Of a stretch of DNA of 64,000 nt, positions 50,219-62,703 are shown one piece after another (within the stretch, counting starts at the first letter, position 1; every line of letters starts with the position of its first letter). The stretch comes from Apus apus (lineage: Eukaryota; Chordata; Aves; Apodiformes; Apodidae). Where the stretch lies: positions 152,878,858-152,942,857 of the forward strand of contig NC_067282.1 in NCBI RefSeq assembly GCF_020740795.1. Reading direction: 5' to 3'. The position numbers were made by a program, and so were the translations under genes. The notes under the pieces were generated by a model. The model did no database searches. It saw only the letters and a list, made by a program, of their open reading frames with translations, and was not told where the DNA came from.

Positions 50219-53200
50219 TCTCAGTCGTGGGACTCTTGAAGCTCATCAGTGCTTCCAGACCATCCTGTTGATCTACAAGCACTTTGGAAATGCTCCTGCG
50301 CCCTCTGTGCTCCCAGGAGCAGTGTAAATGTTCCTTCTAGGATTGCCTCCCTAGGGTGATGCCATGCCAACCCTTGGCTTACCTACTGCAATCTTGTTGG
50401 CATCCCCTTCCCACATCAATTCTCATTTAAAGCTCTCTGGATCAGTCCTGCCAGCTTAAGCCCAAAGACACATTTTTCCCTCTGGGGTCAGGTGGATCCC
50501 ATCAGGCCCTACTCTTTGACTAATAGTGCTACAATTACAACATAATAAATAATCTAAATGAGTCCTTTATTAGTCGAATTTATATGCATCTATATAGATC
50601 AGAGGTATACTCACCATTCTCTTGCCATTCCTGAAAGATACAGGAGGATTAGGAGACATTTGTGTTGATGAGGCTTAGGTAAATATTTGACTTATTGGTG
50701 AGTTCCTCTGCAATTACCCTGAGGAGAGACTTGCTGTTCCTGCTCCTGTGCTTCTGGCTGTGTGATGCTAGAGGCTAATAGGGAAAAAGAGGATGCCTTC
50801 CACTGGGGTTTGAAATCCTGAGGGGACCTAAAAGTTTATGACTGGAAGGTGGTGATTTAAACTTGATGTTACTGTTCAAGGTGTAGGGAGAAGACTGGAG
50901 CTATGATGAGAGACTCAGTCACAGTGGAGAAAATTTAATGGGCTGCTGTATTTTGGGCTGGCTGGAGGCCACCAATAGGGAGAGTAGTGACTGGAGTGCA
51001 TCAGACAGTAGGAATCAGTGGGTTTCCAAATGTGGCTCAGGTGTGTTGGGATCACAGTGTAAACCACCAGTGCAAGGAACTATGTGGTGGTGGTGGGAGT
51101 GGAGCCCTCCCAGACCTTCCTGGCCATCATCCTGTGGGCAGTCAGTGAGGGATGAGTGGCAGTTTGGTTGAAAAGTGAGGTGCTCTACAGGGACTGGAGT
51201 TCATACTCAGGAAATGATCTGTGGGCCAGTGAGGGGAAGGCCCCCCCATTTCAGTGGAGATGGGCATGGGGCTGCCCCTGCCTGCTGGCTACACACAAGG
51301 TGGGCTGAACTTCTAAATGTGCTGGGCTCAGTGCAGGTAAGTACTCAAGCATTTGAGTTTTATCTGTTGTGTCTAATAAATTGGCACTACTCTGCTGACT
51401 TCCAGAGAGCTCTGCTTGTTAACCCCAGTTCAGAGCCTCTTGGGTTTCTCTAACTGGGGTGTAAAACTTACAAGAGGAAGCAAGCTCTTGCAAGGCTTTG
51501 GCCACCTTTCTCATTTTGGTCAGGCTGAATATACTATAAAGGACAGCCTTTGTGTCTGTGCAGTTTTCCTGCTTCTTTTTGAAACGAGCATTTACTGAAA
51601 AAACATGAAAACTGAGTTAGCAAGTTGGGCTTGAGTTTCAGCTTTGCTTGGCTTGTGCTTTGTTCAGATTAATTCTCCTTTCCCCCAGATGCTCATACCT
51701 CTCACCCTGTCCCTCAGATAGGGGGGCAACTGTTGAGTTGTCATTTCTCTGCTTTCATGAAGGCTTAGTGGCAAGAGGAAACAAAGCATAAGATCTTTTG
51801 CCTTCTCCTCTGAATTCAGGCAGGGAGCTGATCTGGAGGAGCCTGTGCCTACCTGCTGCCTGTGAATTGGTGGGAGGCCACTTTGGGGCTGCTCATGCAG
51901 TGGGTGTTGCTGGAGGAGAAGACAGGAGAGGTCCAAGAGAAGAGGCAATAGCAAGTCCAAGTGTTGTAGAGATTCCCACTTTGGGTACTTTACTGGTCCT
52001 CTGTGTATCTGTCCATCTGAGGGAGAACCACTAGGCAGGACCTCCTGGGATGGCCAGGCAGGCTGGAGCATGGAGCAGGCACAGGGAAGAGGATCTGGGG
52101 AATAAGATGAGGCAGTGCATTAGTGCTCTGAGGAGCTGGTACTTCTTTAAAGCTGATGTGTTGCCATGGAGTGTGCCTGGCAGTGAAGGTCCCTTGCTGC
52201 TCCTCTAATCCCATTCAGGCAAAGAAAAATGGTGAGGAGATTTAAAACAATGCAGAGCAAAGGCATTTCTAGCATGCTCTCCTTGGCCCCCAGGCCCTCC
52301 ACCACCTGGGAGTCTCTACCACTTACTCCCTCATCATGGGTTTGGGTAAAATGGCCTCCTTGGTACCTGCCACCCAAATCAAACAGGTTGCTTTCCCACA
52401 TCATGGGAGCCTGGGAGAGCACCTGACACAGCTTCTGCACAAACAACAAAGCAGGGAGAGAGAAGGGACCTTTCTGGGAAGCCAGGAGGGTGGGTGCAGG
52501 ACCGGAGGCAGCAGAAATAATGGCAGTACTCCTACCAGGATAAACAGGAGCAGAACTGGGTTGGTGAAGGGCTGGTGTTACTTAGCATACTCAAAAACAA
52601 CTGAAGAGGAAGATAATGGTCCTTTAATGGAAATTTCAAAAGAACCTTGACTACAAGATGCTATAGGTAACATGACCTAGAGATATTAGTAGCAAGGAAA
52701 AGACGCAATATAAGAATTTAACTCTGCTCTTCTAGCTTAGTTCTGCAGTTCTTCTATACACTCTTCTCACGATGACCCACCTCAAGTTGCCTAGTGATCT
52801 ATCTCTGGGCCTCCTACCTGCTGGTGCCTTTGCTGGCCCTGACTTGGCCCCTCAGCTGGATAAGCTACTCTCTCCCTCACTACAGGGTGCTGGGGACCAG
52901 CCCCATAAGATCTCCCTGGTCTCCTCACTGCTTGTCCTCTGGTTTGGCCCAATGTCTACCTACCACCTGCCATGGCCTCTTTGTCTCTAACAGCTGCTGT
53001 GGGACAGGAGCCCATGTGCAGCCAGAATGGCCCTTACTCCTCTGTGCTTACAGTCATTCTCCATCTCCAGCTGCAAAATCACTTCATTTTTAAATTTTTT
53101 TTTTCCACTCCCCTTGTTTGACAGGGAGACAGCTGAGCTGCTGTTCCCTTGGCATCTAATAGGGGAGAAATCCTTAGAGATTATGACTTGCCCCAGTGGA

Positions 53201-53438
53201 GCTCTCCCTGGGGAGACCTGCCACCCTCTTGCCTCAGGCTGCCATCCCCTTTGGTCACTGTCCCCACTCTGCCCCACACATTTGCAGGGTCCCCAGGCTC
53301 CCATGTAGCTTTGCCAATGGGTCTCTCTCCTGCACAGCAGGCTGCCAGGCTCCTCTTGCCCATACTTGATTTCTGATGGATTAACAGGTGTCTGAAGTGT
53401 GGGTTATTAATCCTGACCTCAGGCAATGTCTCATTAAG

Positions 53439-53660
53439 AATGAAAATAAAACAGAAAATGATTAGAAGAGGAAATGGAGAGGTTGATCGCTGAAGAAAAG
53501 GAAATTATGAGGAAAAAGCATGGAAATGGGGAAGAAGAAATTCAGTTTGAGTCTTGATTTCTCTGGAGACAGAGTGGAGAGAAGGAAAGACAGGGAGTTT
53601 AATGGGGCAGGAGAGGAGAAGATAGAGAGGTGGATTGAGAATAAGGAGGGTCAAAAGAGC
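53439..53660 (+). repeat. Purine-rich tract
   Basis: A long stretch dominated by GA and AAG words with scattered pyrimidines, not a clean tandem repeat. Confidence 0.45.
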
Positions 53661-56600
53661 CCTTGCCTATGCAGGCCATCGACCTGCTGAGATTTAGTCA
53701 GGGCCAGACTGAAGCAGATGGGGAGAGAAAGATTGCAAGTCTGAAGGCTGCATGAAATATTTAAGATGCTCCATCAAACTAGCTTCTCAGAGGTGGTGAG
53801 ATGCTGGGTTGGGGGAAGACAAGAAAAATTTGGCTGATAATGAGAAGCCTAAAAAAATATATATATTCTGACAACATGCAGCTCTCTTCTTTCCATTCTT
53901 CTTTCCATCTCCCTTTTTTCTTTTCTGTAAAGGTGACCTGTCTAATTATGCTGGACACAAGGATAGGTTCTTCATCCTCTGAGACTTTAGTTTGCTTTTG
54001 TTTTACTCTTCCTCACTGTCTTACTCTTTTCTCCATTCCCCAAAATGACAGCATCCATCAGACAGTCACCAACTTCAACCTGGCTGGGTCTTGCTTCTCT
54101 CTTCCTACTGCTGGAGTAGGATGTATCTCTGTCCCCTTTGGGTACAAAGGTGCTTTCTCCCTCACCCCCTCTTTGCTGCAGCTAGGGACACCAGGTGAGG
54201 AGTCACTTCCTCAAGCCCTTCCCCCCACTGCTGCCTGGTTCCTTTAGTTATCTGCCCTTGGGAGTGGGTTGAATTGAACCATGCCCAGTATGGTGAAGCT
54301 TTGAGCTCAGCAGGGCTCAGGTGATGCATAAGCAGAATCTGGTTATAGAAGTATCCACATGAATTTTCCTGACATTATCCCACCTTGACACGCAAAGCTC
54401 TTGAAGTAGTGCATGTCACTGAGTGCCTGAGGATCCAGGCAGTGGCAGAGCTCAGGAGAAACCAGGAAGATCTCTTCTCTGCCCATGAGGTTTTGGACTA
54501 AAGTGTACTGCACTCTGCCTAAAAACATGTACTGCACTTGTGTGCAACACCATCACCCACTGCTTTTCCCTCTTCTCTTCTCTCCACATGAGCAGCAGAA
54601 AGGCATTGCCTTCAGACTGGATGTGTATAATCACCGTGACCTCATTTGAGAGCAAAATTTAGAGGTGGGGGAAAACCATGTCTAGTAAGTTAACAAATAC
54701 AATAAATTACTACACTCTCGGCCAAAATCCCATGTTAAATTCACTTAGTAATTCAGCTGAGGTTTTGGTTAGGTTAAAATAATGTTTTAAAAATCTCAAC
54801 ACCTGTAGCAGTCACTGTTTTTAACTGAGGAAAGCAATCCGGAATTAATTCTGAATCTTTCAGCTCTGGAGACCTCATTTAGAGGTGACAGATACTGCAC
54901 CTTGCTTTTGTCATCTTCCTGTGCGTGGTGTGTCCTGCTGACGGTTGGCTGCCTCCCCCTCCCTGCAAACCGTGCTTGATCTTTTCTAAGAGGGTGCAAC
55001 TGTCTGTTCTTGCTGATTCAACTGAGACCTGCATGTGACAGGTCAGCAAGTGATGTTTTGGGTTGTTTTTTGAGGGGAGGGTGAAAGGATATGAAGTATG
55101 TTTGACCTGGTTCAAAAAGGATGTGAGCCTGGGTCACTGGTCTGCAGCTTTTCTTTGTTGCTTTTTGTCTGGCCTCGGAAGACACAGTTCAGTAGACAAA
55201 TATTACTGTATTTAAGACAAAATGTGTGCTACAGGACTATACCAGCATGAGTTAATAAAAGTGAAGGAGTGAACAAAAAGTAAATGTTATCTGAGATGAC
55301 AAAATAACAGGCTTTCATAATGAACTAGCATACTTCCCTAGGATTGATGGCTTCCAATAAACCAGAGCTGTTGTTTTTTCCACCCTTTGGTAGTCACAGC
55401 CAGAAAATGTTCAGAAAGTCTTTTGGGTTTTTCATCCCATTGTTTTTGTAATAGGATCCTGGGTACTGAAATGTCTGGTTAAGGCTTTTGAGAGAACATC
55501 CACAGTACAAGACAACAGCAGATCATCCAGTTTTTTCCAAAGATGAGACATGCATCTGCATTTGCAAGATCCGTATGGCAGCTCACATCTGAGTACATTA
55601 CATACAGGAAGCCTACATTTTGATGCTGTCTCCCTATTATCCTATATCAAGCATTATCTTAGCTTACCTCAAGTGTTGTTATTCTCTTTGGCTGCTCCCT
55701 ATTCCTCCCTCATTAGGAGGAATCCACAAAGATGGAGTGAAAAATACAGAAACCTGATTTGGCTCAGGAAGCTCATGAGCTGAGAGTGGCTGGCAGCTGG
55801 AAGAGTGCCTAAAGGAAGTACTGTGTCTGCTCATCCCATTTTTACACACTTCCCTGGGCAGCTGTGTTGCAGCCCAGGCTGGACAGACATTTGGTCCAAC
55901 TCGAGAGGCTCATTTATTTGTTTTTGTTATATTCTTCTGACTGCTCCCTGACTTCTGTAGGCTTTCTGAGAGTTTGTAAACACTTCAGGTCACTTGCTTT
56001 TTTTAACATCCATTCTGTTTAATTCATATTACCATTTTTGCTCTCCTTTGCTATCAAGTTACTTGTCCTTTTGACGAGTGTTCCAAATCGGGGGGACCTC
56101 TAGCTCCAGAGGGAATGGGAGCTGCTCTCGTCTACTCGATGCCTCTTGGTTGATATTTCTTGCTCATGATCAGTAGTTGCAGGGGTGGGGTTGGAGACTG
56201 GGATCTTGGCACCCAGTGGTGTCCATCCCCTGTTTACCTGCTGACTAGAGCACTGAAGGAGCAGATCAGGCTGGGGAAGTGTCCCTGCCCAGGCTCTCTG
56301 GTGTCCCATCCTTCATCCCTCCTGCTGGAAACAGATCAGGTGTAAGAGCCCCCGCAGAGGAGAGGTGAATACAGGCTCTGACTCGCCTCTGCTGGCTAAA
56401 TAGATGCAGCATGGAAGTGAGCTGCTTGCTTTAAGAGGATGGGACACCCACCCCCTGCAAGGGGGAGACTGTCTCTCCCTTTGCTGGACAAGACAGCCTG
56501 GCTCTTACCTTGAACATAGTGGCTTCTACTTCATGGTTTGCTTTATGTTCGTCTTCCCTCTTTCCTTCTTGAGAATATAGGAGCTTTAATTACAGTGACC

Positions 56601-58341
56601 TTTTCCTTCTAGACTATGATACAGTCCCTGGTTACAAAGAAAGTTCTTGACCAACTTACTGACTAGTTGGAAGCTCAGCCATGTGTTGAATTTCATTTGA
56701 GGACAAACCTCTAGCACAGCAATCAAGTGCACAGGCAATTCAGTATCCTGAGGCTGCTGTAGGAGAGCACTGGCTGGGCAGAAGTTTTACTTTAATTGCA
56801 CAAAGGCCCAGACATGTTGCATTAGTAGTGTATGTCCCATTTGTGGCTTTACACCATATTTGCAGTATTTCTGTGTTCTCACAACAGCTCAAGCTCCCAC
56901 AGGCTGAGAAGTTCTGATTTAGTCATAACACCAGTATTTGTCAGCAAGAGATGCAAGTGATTTCAAAGGGAACTGCTCTTGTTTCCACTGTTTGCAGGGT
57001 GTCAGTGTGTGAGAAACACTTCTTATTTCTGGCTTTTCATGTCAAATCATATTCAAAGTGAGTTAAGTGTTATTTTCTACAAATTGCTCCTCCTACCCTC
57101 CCAACCCAATGTTTCCCTTTTATAATAGGGTTAACTTAAGGTGCTGTTCCCTTGCCCTTTTCTTTAGACTCAGCACAGTATGTGCTTTTGAGATTTACTA
57201 ATGAATTTTCTAGAGCCGTTTTTAATTTCCTGGATTACACTTAATGAGATATTGCAAGAATGAAGTAGTCTGAGAGATGTTGACCTTGAAGGAAGGGGTA
57301 GAAGTGAATGAATACAGGCTTTGATGTGCATGCAAGAAATAACCTTGGAAAGGACTGAGGGTCATGCAGGAGTGGTTACTTAACTTCTTAATGAAAGGGA
57401 TGAGAAAATGCTGCTTGCTGTTTGCCTGGGTCAAGTCTGCTTTCAACCTCTGGTTGTTCCAGGCTGTTACAATGACAGTAACCCTGCCTAATGCTAATGG
57501 AGACAAAGGTGTCCAAGGCTTTGGAGGAGTGGATCATCAGTGAACCCACTCCACCTTCTTAATAGAAGCAGCCTGCGCACCTAAATAGGTAGACAGCAAA
57601 AATGAAAAAATGTAGGGATAAAGGTGGTGTTAGCAGTTTTGGAGGGAATTTAGGGCATCAGGGCACATGTTGAAGGGAGAGATTTATTCAAGTTAGATAA
57701 AGCATGTAATTTGACTGAAATGTTGCTTAAAGAAAATTACAACTCTAAAAATAATTCTCTCTAGTGTTGGGCTAAAGTTCAGAGGGTGAAAATGACTGTT
57801 CAGTAGGGCAGAGGCTGATAGGAACCCGGAGGGGGTTTGAGAGACGATACACTTGCCAGTGGGTGGCGCAGCCTGATGGGCAGAGGACAGGAGAACCCTT
57901 GGGGTTTGCTTGTTTTTTAGCAACTGTCTGAGCTCTCCCTTGTGATTTATCTCCCCGCCTGGGAAGAAGGCAAGATAAGGTAGCGTGAGAGGGCCCTGAT
58001 TAGAAGAGGAGGAGGGATGAAGATCGTGTTCCTCAGCGGGAGGCTTGTAGGCAGAGCGCTCAGGTGTACGTGCAAAGTTGCCTTGAAGTCTCTGTCTTGT
58101 AGTAGTAGATAAACACATTTGCCCTCTCCCCAAATCACTTCCTCCATCTGTTTTGTATTGTAGGCACCTTGGTCCCTATCTAATGTTTTAGCACTTTGAT
58201 AGCTCTTACCTTAAGTACATCTGCTTTTATCTTACTATTCTCCTCACATTGCCTCCCCAAGGTCCTCTGTCCTTTGTCTCTTACCATTCTCAGAGATTCC
58301 TTTGCCTGTTGTTGGTTGGTTTTGTGGGATTTATTGTGGGG

Positions 58342-58376
58342 TGTTTTGTTGTTTTTTTTTTTGTTTTTTTTTTTTC
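58342..58376 (+). repeat. T-rich low-complexity tract
   Basis: T runs are broken only by single or paired G, shortly upstream of the CR1 at 58674. Confidence 0.7.
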
Positions 58377-58673
58377 TCCTACCCCCCACTGATGCATTGT
58401 GACCTCAGTTGACATTTCCACTTTTCCTTAGAGCAGTGGTGAGGAAACACTCTGTGGTGGATACAAGAAAGGGATGCTATGTATACACAGCGCAGCTGCA
58501 GTGCTCTGGGGAGCTAGAGATCTGGAGTCCTCTGGGTTTGGGAACTGACCCCTTCAAGTTCCTTATGTCACTTAAGTCACTTCTGACTTTAGTGGCCCAG
58601 ACAAACCAGCTGTGGAAGCCTCCACTCTACATTCATGGAAGGAGAAAATTTATAGGTGTCAGCAGCTGCCCAC

Positions 58674-59075
58674 AATCATAGAATGGTTTGGGTTGGAAGG
58701 GACCTTAAGGATCATCTAGCCCCAACTGCCCTGCATGGACAGGAACATGTCCCGCTAGACTGTTGCTCCAAGCCCCATCTAACCTGGCCTTGAATACTTC
58801 CAGGGAGGGGGCATCCACAGCTCTTCTGGGAAACTTGTGTCAGTGTCTCACTACCCTGATAATAAAATATTTCTTCATAATATCCAATGTAAATCTACCC
58901 TCTTTCAGTTTAAAACTGGCACCCCTTGTTCTTTAGTTACATGTCCTTGTAAAAATATTCCTACTGCCCTTTTACGAGTTGGCAGGTGCTGTCCAGTGAT
59001 GTTGCAGTGGGGACCCTTTTTTGTTCCTGCACTGCGTTTCCCCAGGTATCTCCTCTTCTCCAGGTCCTGGTACAT
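58674..59075 (-). mobile_element. CR1 LINE 3' fragment, partly rearranged
   Basis: It starts AATCATAGAATGGTTTGG at 58674 and follows the CR1 tail clearly to about 58975 (GCTCCAAGCCCCATCTAACC, CATGTCCTTGTAAAAATATT). After that the match is patchy, resuming briefly at GTATCTCCTCTTCTCCAGG. The outer boundary is therefore uncertain. Confidence 0.88.
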
Positions 59076-62000
59076 GAGAACAGTTTGGCAGCCAAAGGAA
59101 GGGAAACACTGTCTCAAATGGAGAAAGGGTGTAATGACCAGAGCAGAAGTTAAGGCAGCCTGGAACAAGCTGGGGTTAAAGCTGGCTAGGACCTATGGAC
59201 AGATCCATATTTGCAAAGTGGAGTGACAGGGAACTGGCCAGAAGAACATGAAGCTGGCAGGCAGGCAGCTGGTAGTGTTGCTCTGCAGGATGGTTTTCTA
59301 GCCACCTTCAGCAGTGTTGGCCTGTCTGAGCAGCCAGCCTCACATGAGGGACAGAGAGCTGTCAGAGAGCTCCAGAAATCTACAGCCTGTGCAGAGTTGC
59401 AGGACCCTCTCTGCATGGGCAGCACCAGGGTGAACTGCTAACAAGAACCTCTTTGTGTAGGAAAGGGCTTGTGGTCAGCTTCAACCTCATTGTGAAGCAC
59501 CTGCAGGCTTGATAGCTTAGGTGTCCTCAGCATCTTGGCATCGCAGTGGCTCTTCGGCTCAGTTGAGCATTGTGCTGATAGATGCAAGTCACTTCAGAGA
59601 GAGCCTTCTCTCCTGGGAGTGGGTTTGTTTGGCTGGGAGTTGATTGCTCAAAATCAGACAGGCCTGTCATGAGGGGTAAGATGTGGAGGCAAGCTGTCTA
59701 AAAGACAAATCTCCCCTCCAAGTGAGCTGTCTAGTTGCTGATGACCAAGGCAGGTGGGAAGGTTGGTCTGTGGAGGTGCCTGTCCTCCATCAATGACTAG
59801 AAAGGGGAACCTGATTACTAGCTTAATGTGCATCCCTATGTTCTCATGACCTCCCTGGCTGAAGTGACATGAGTGGAATCTGAATCAGGATGTGCGTGTG
59901 GGAGGTTTCTGCCGTCACCTGTGCTTAATGTGCATCGCTTAGTTGTCCTCTTGCTGTGCAGCAGGCAGCTCTGCTCTTATGGACTGCTAACAGGCACGTT
60001 GCAGCAGCTCTCCATGCACAGTGGAAGTGTCACCCAGTCCTTGTGTTGTGCTTTCATCAGGGGTGAGACTGGCATTCTGAGTCCTGGCAGCTGGGTGCTT
60101 TGTTCCCTGGTGCTGGTTCCCAGTAGGTGACAGGGCTGTCTGGGGAGCAATGTGTGTGTGAACGTGTGGCTGCTCCTCAGGCGTAGGGACGTGAGGAACT
60201 CTCTCTGACTCCTGAGCTCACTGTGCCCGCTGCCTTTTCTCTGCCTTCGCTCTCCAGATACTCTCTATTCTTTGCCTTGGCAGAGAGAGGTGTCCCAATG
60301 TGCTCAAGGCTTGAAAAAATCACTAGCAAAATTGGAAAGGCTTCAGCTTTTTTTACATGTTTCAAATTTTTCCTTGCAGTTTACAGTGCTAGACGCACTG
60401 GATCTTATTACATAAAGGTGTTGTTTCTTGTCATTAATCCAAGGCACAGTGGCTGTTCTTGGCTCTTTGCTTCTAATTTGCTGTTCTCCTTGGTGAATAG
60501 CTATCTCATAGCACATACCAATGCACTCTACTTTGGCCCTATTGATAACATTTGTTCCTTCATCCAGGAGTCAAAGGAAGGATCCTTTCCTGTTTCCTCT
60601 CCTAATTTTCATAAAATAAAAAATAACTGGCTGAAGCAATAGCAGCCCAGGAAGACCTGGATGCCTCTTTCTGGGAAGCAAGACTTGCCAGGTTTGCCCA
60701 TTCAGCTCAGGCAAGTGTTGCACTGCTGAACTCTGGGTCCACTGGAATCAGGCATTGGACCTATGGACCCAGTTTTATCTGGAAATGCTACTCAAAAGTG
60801 CAGTGAGGATGGCTTTCCACAGCAATTAAAACAATTATCACTGCTTAACTATTGATCTTAATACTACTAGAATATGTCAGCGTTATTATTGCAGCATTTC
60901 TTCCCTTTTGCCTAAGTCACGATACAGAAAGCTTCTCTATGCATAAGTGTGGTCTTACAGTAAGGACCTGGCTAGTGGATGAGCTATCCCAGACCAAAAG
61001 TTGAAGGCTGAAATAATCCAAATTCTCTCCTTCCTTCCTTCCCTCTGAGATTAACCTTAGGCATGTTGCTGCACTCCTCCGTACTTCTTGCTTATCTGAA
61101 AATAAGGATAATTGCACTCCACCACTGGTTGTAATGGGTAATTAAGGCCTCTCTGAGTAACTGAAGAAGCTGAGACAAAGGGGAGGTAAGAGACATAAGG
61201 AACTGTTGCAAACCGAGCTTCTCCAGTGTTGAAAAGGGCAGAATTAAGTTGGCCAGTGCCTTTTCTTACGTGTTCACAGATGAGAATTTTTTTCCCCATC
61301 AGCCTCCTACCTCTGTCAGGTACTCGAAGGATGATGCTCATTTAAAGAGCCGCCAGATTACACTTTGTTTTCCTGTGTTTGTGCAATGTGTGGCTCTAGG
61401 CATTATTGACAGCACACTGTTTAAGTCCTGCTCTGAAAATGGGATTATTGATTTCCTCATAGTCTTTTTTTATCATGGTAGTACCTGAGTGCTCATCATT
61501 ATAAGACCCAAGTGCTTCACAAACATTAATTTATCTTTACAACACCCCTGGGAGGAAGGGCTGCTCTTGACTCCCTGCTTATACAGAGGGGATGGCAGTG
61601 GGTACAGATTGAAAATTGAAGCATCCAGTGATTTTGGAATCCTAATTAGTGATACCTGGGACTAGTATTTTTCAGAGCCTGCAGAGTGTAGCACTTCCTA
61701 TGTTTAAAGTGTGGATCCTTCAGATGCTGAAGTGAGCTGTCAGCTGTCTCTCAAGCTTGACTTGGGATTTCTGGTGTGTAGTGCACAATGAAAATTAAAT
61801 AATTAGTGACCACCTGTTTCAAGTGACTTATTTTATCCAAAGATCAGAGCCTTGGGGTGGTTGTTTTTGGTGCATGGCTCTCCTCTGACCCAATGGTGAC
61901 AGGAACAGACCCTGGAAGAAAGTTCCCTGTAGGCCACCACTGTGATGGTGAAATAGCAGGTGGTGCAATTTCACTGTGCTCTCAGGAAACAATAGGATGT

Positions 62001-62162
62001 GCTGGGGCAGGTGAGTGACTGTATGAGAAACTTCCTAACTGGATTTATTTTTCCACCAATACTATGGAGTAGAGCAGGGAAATCCGAATACCACTGGTTC
62101 AGGCTTCTGGAGTAGATGGCTTGCCCTGCAGTCAAAATTGAAAAAAGGTCTCACCAGGTTTG
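59076..62162. other. Intronic sequence without recognised exons
   Basis: Apart from the MIR-like relic at 61470-61610, only short chance frames were seen (longest 139 codons, 60223-60642 plus, unrecognised). Confidence 0.5.
61470..61610 (-). repeat. MIR-like / old tetrapod SINE relic
   Basis: AAGTGCTTCACAAACATTAA followed by TTTACAACACCCCTGGGAGG corresponds to the reverse complement of the MIR 3' half (GAGG, then GTTGTTGTGAGGATTAA, from memory). The preceding ATGGTAGTACCTGAGTGC resembles a repeat I recall from reptile genomes. It is heavily diverged. Confidence 0.5.
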
Positions 62163-62703
62163 TAGAATAATCAAATTGTTTTGGTTAGAAGGGACCTTAA
62201 AAAATCATCTAGTTCAGATCCTCCCACTACATCAAGGAGAGGCTCCAAGCTCCATCCAACCCAGCCTTGAACGCCTCCACGGAGGGGGTAGCCACAACTT
62301 CCCTGGGAAAAGTGTGCCAGTGTCTCGCCTCTCTCAGAATAAACAATTTATTTCTAATATCCAATCTAAATCTATTCTCTTTCAATTTTAAACAACTCCC
62401 CCTTGTCCTACCCATACATGCCCTTGTAAAAAGCCCCTTCCCAGCTTTCCTGTAGCCCCCTTCAGATACTGGAAGGCTGCTCTAATGTCTCCACAGAGCG
62501 TTCTCTTATCCAGGCTGAACAACTCTCTTAGCCTGTCTTCACAGGAGAGGTGCTCCAACCCTCTGATCCTCTTTGTGGGCCTTTTCTGGACTCATTCCAA
62601 CAGCTCCATGCCCTTCCTGTGTTGGCCCCTGCCGCACTGGATACAGTACTCCAGGTGGGGAAGTCTTATGGGAGCAGAATAGAGTGGCAGAATCGCCTCC
62701 CCT
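62163..62703 (-). mobile_element. CR1 LINE 3' fragment
   Basis: It starts TAGAATAATCAAATTGTTTT, a diverged CR1 3' end, and continues through GCTCCAAGCTCCATCCAACC, TTCCCAGCTTTCCTGTAGCC and CTGGATACAGTACTCCAGG. It appears older than the 10455 copy because it has more substitutions against the shared blocks. The minus strand keeps short pieces of the ORF2 end (KENRFRLDIRN). Confidence 0.9.

Larger units (their letters stand above)
50219..58673. other. Intronic sequence without recognised exons
   Basis: It holds the purine-rich tract at 53439-53660 and a strong but unsupported donor (GTGCAG then GTAAGTACT) at 51337. The part 50440-50520 resembles sequence often seen beside avian repeats but I could not name it. 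Confidence 0.5.

Noticed and set aside
51300..51345. Strong donor GTGCAG/GTAAGTACT as the end of an exon
   Set aside because: No plausible acceptor and coding segment before it. Such donors are expected by chance in this length.
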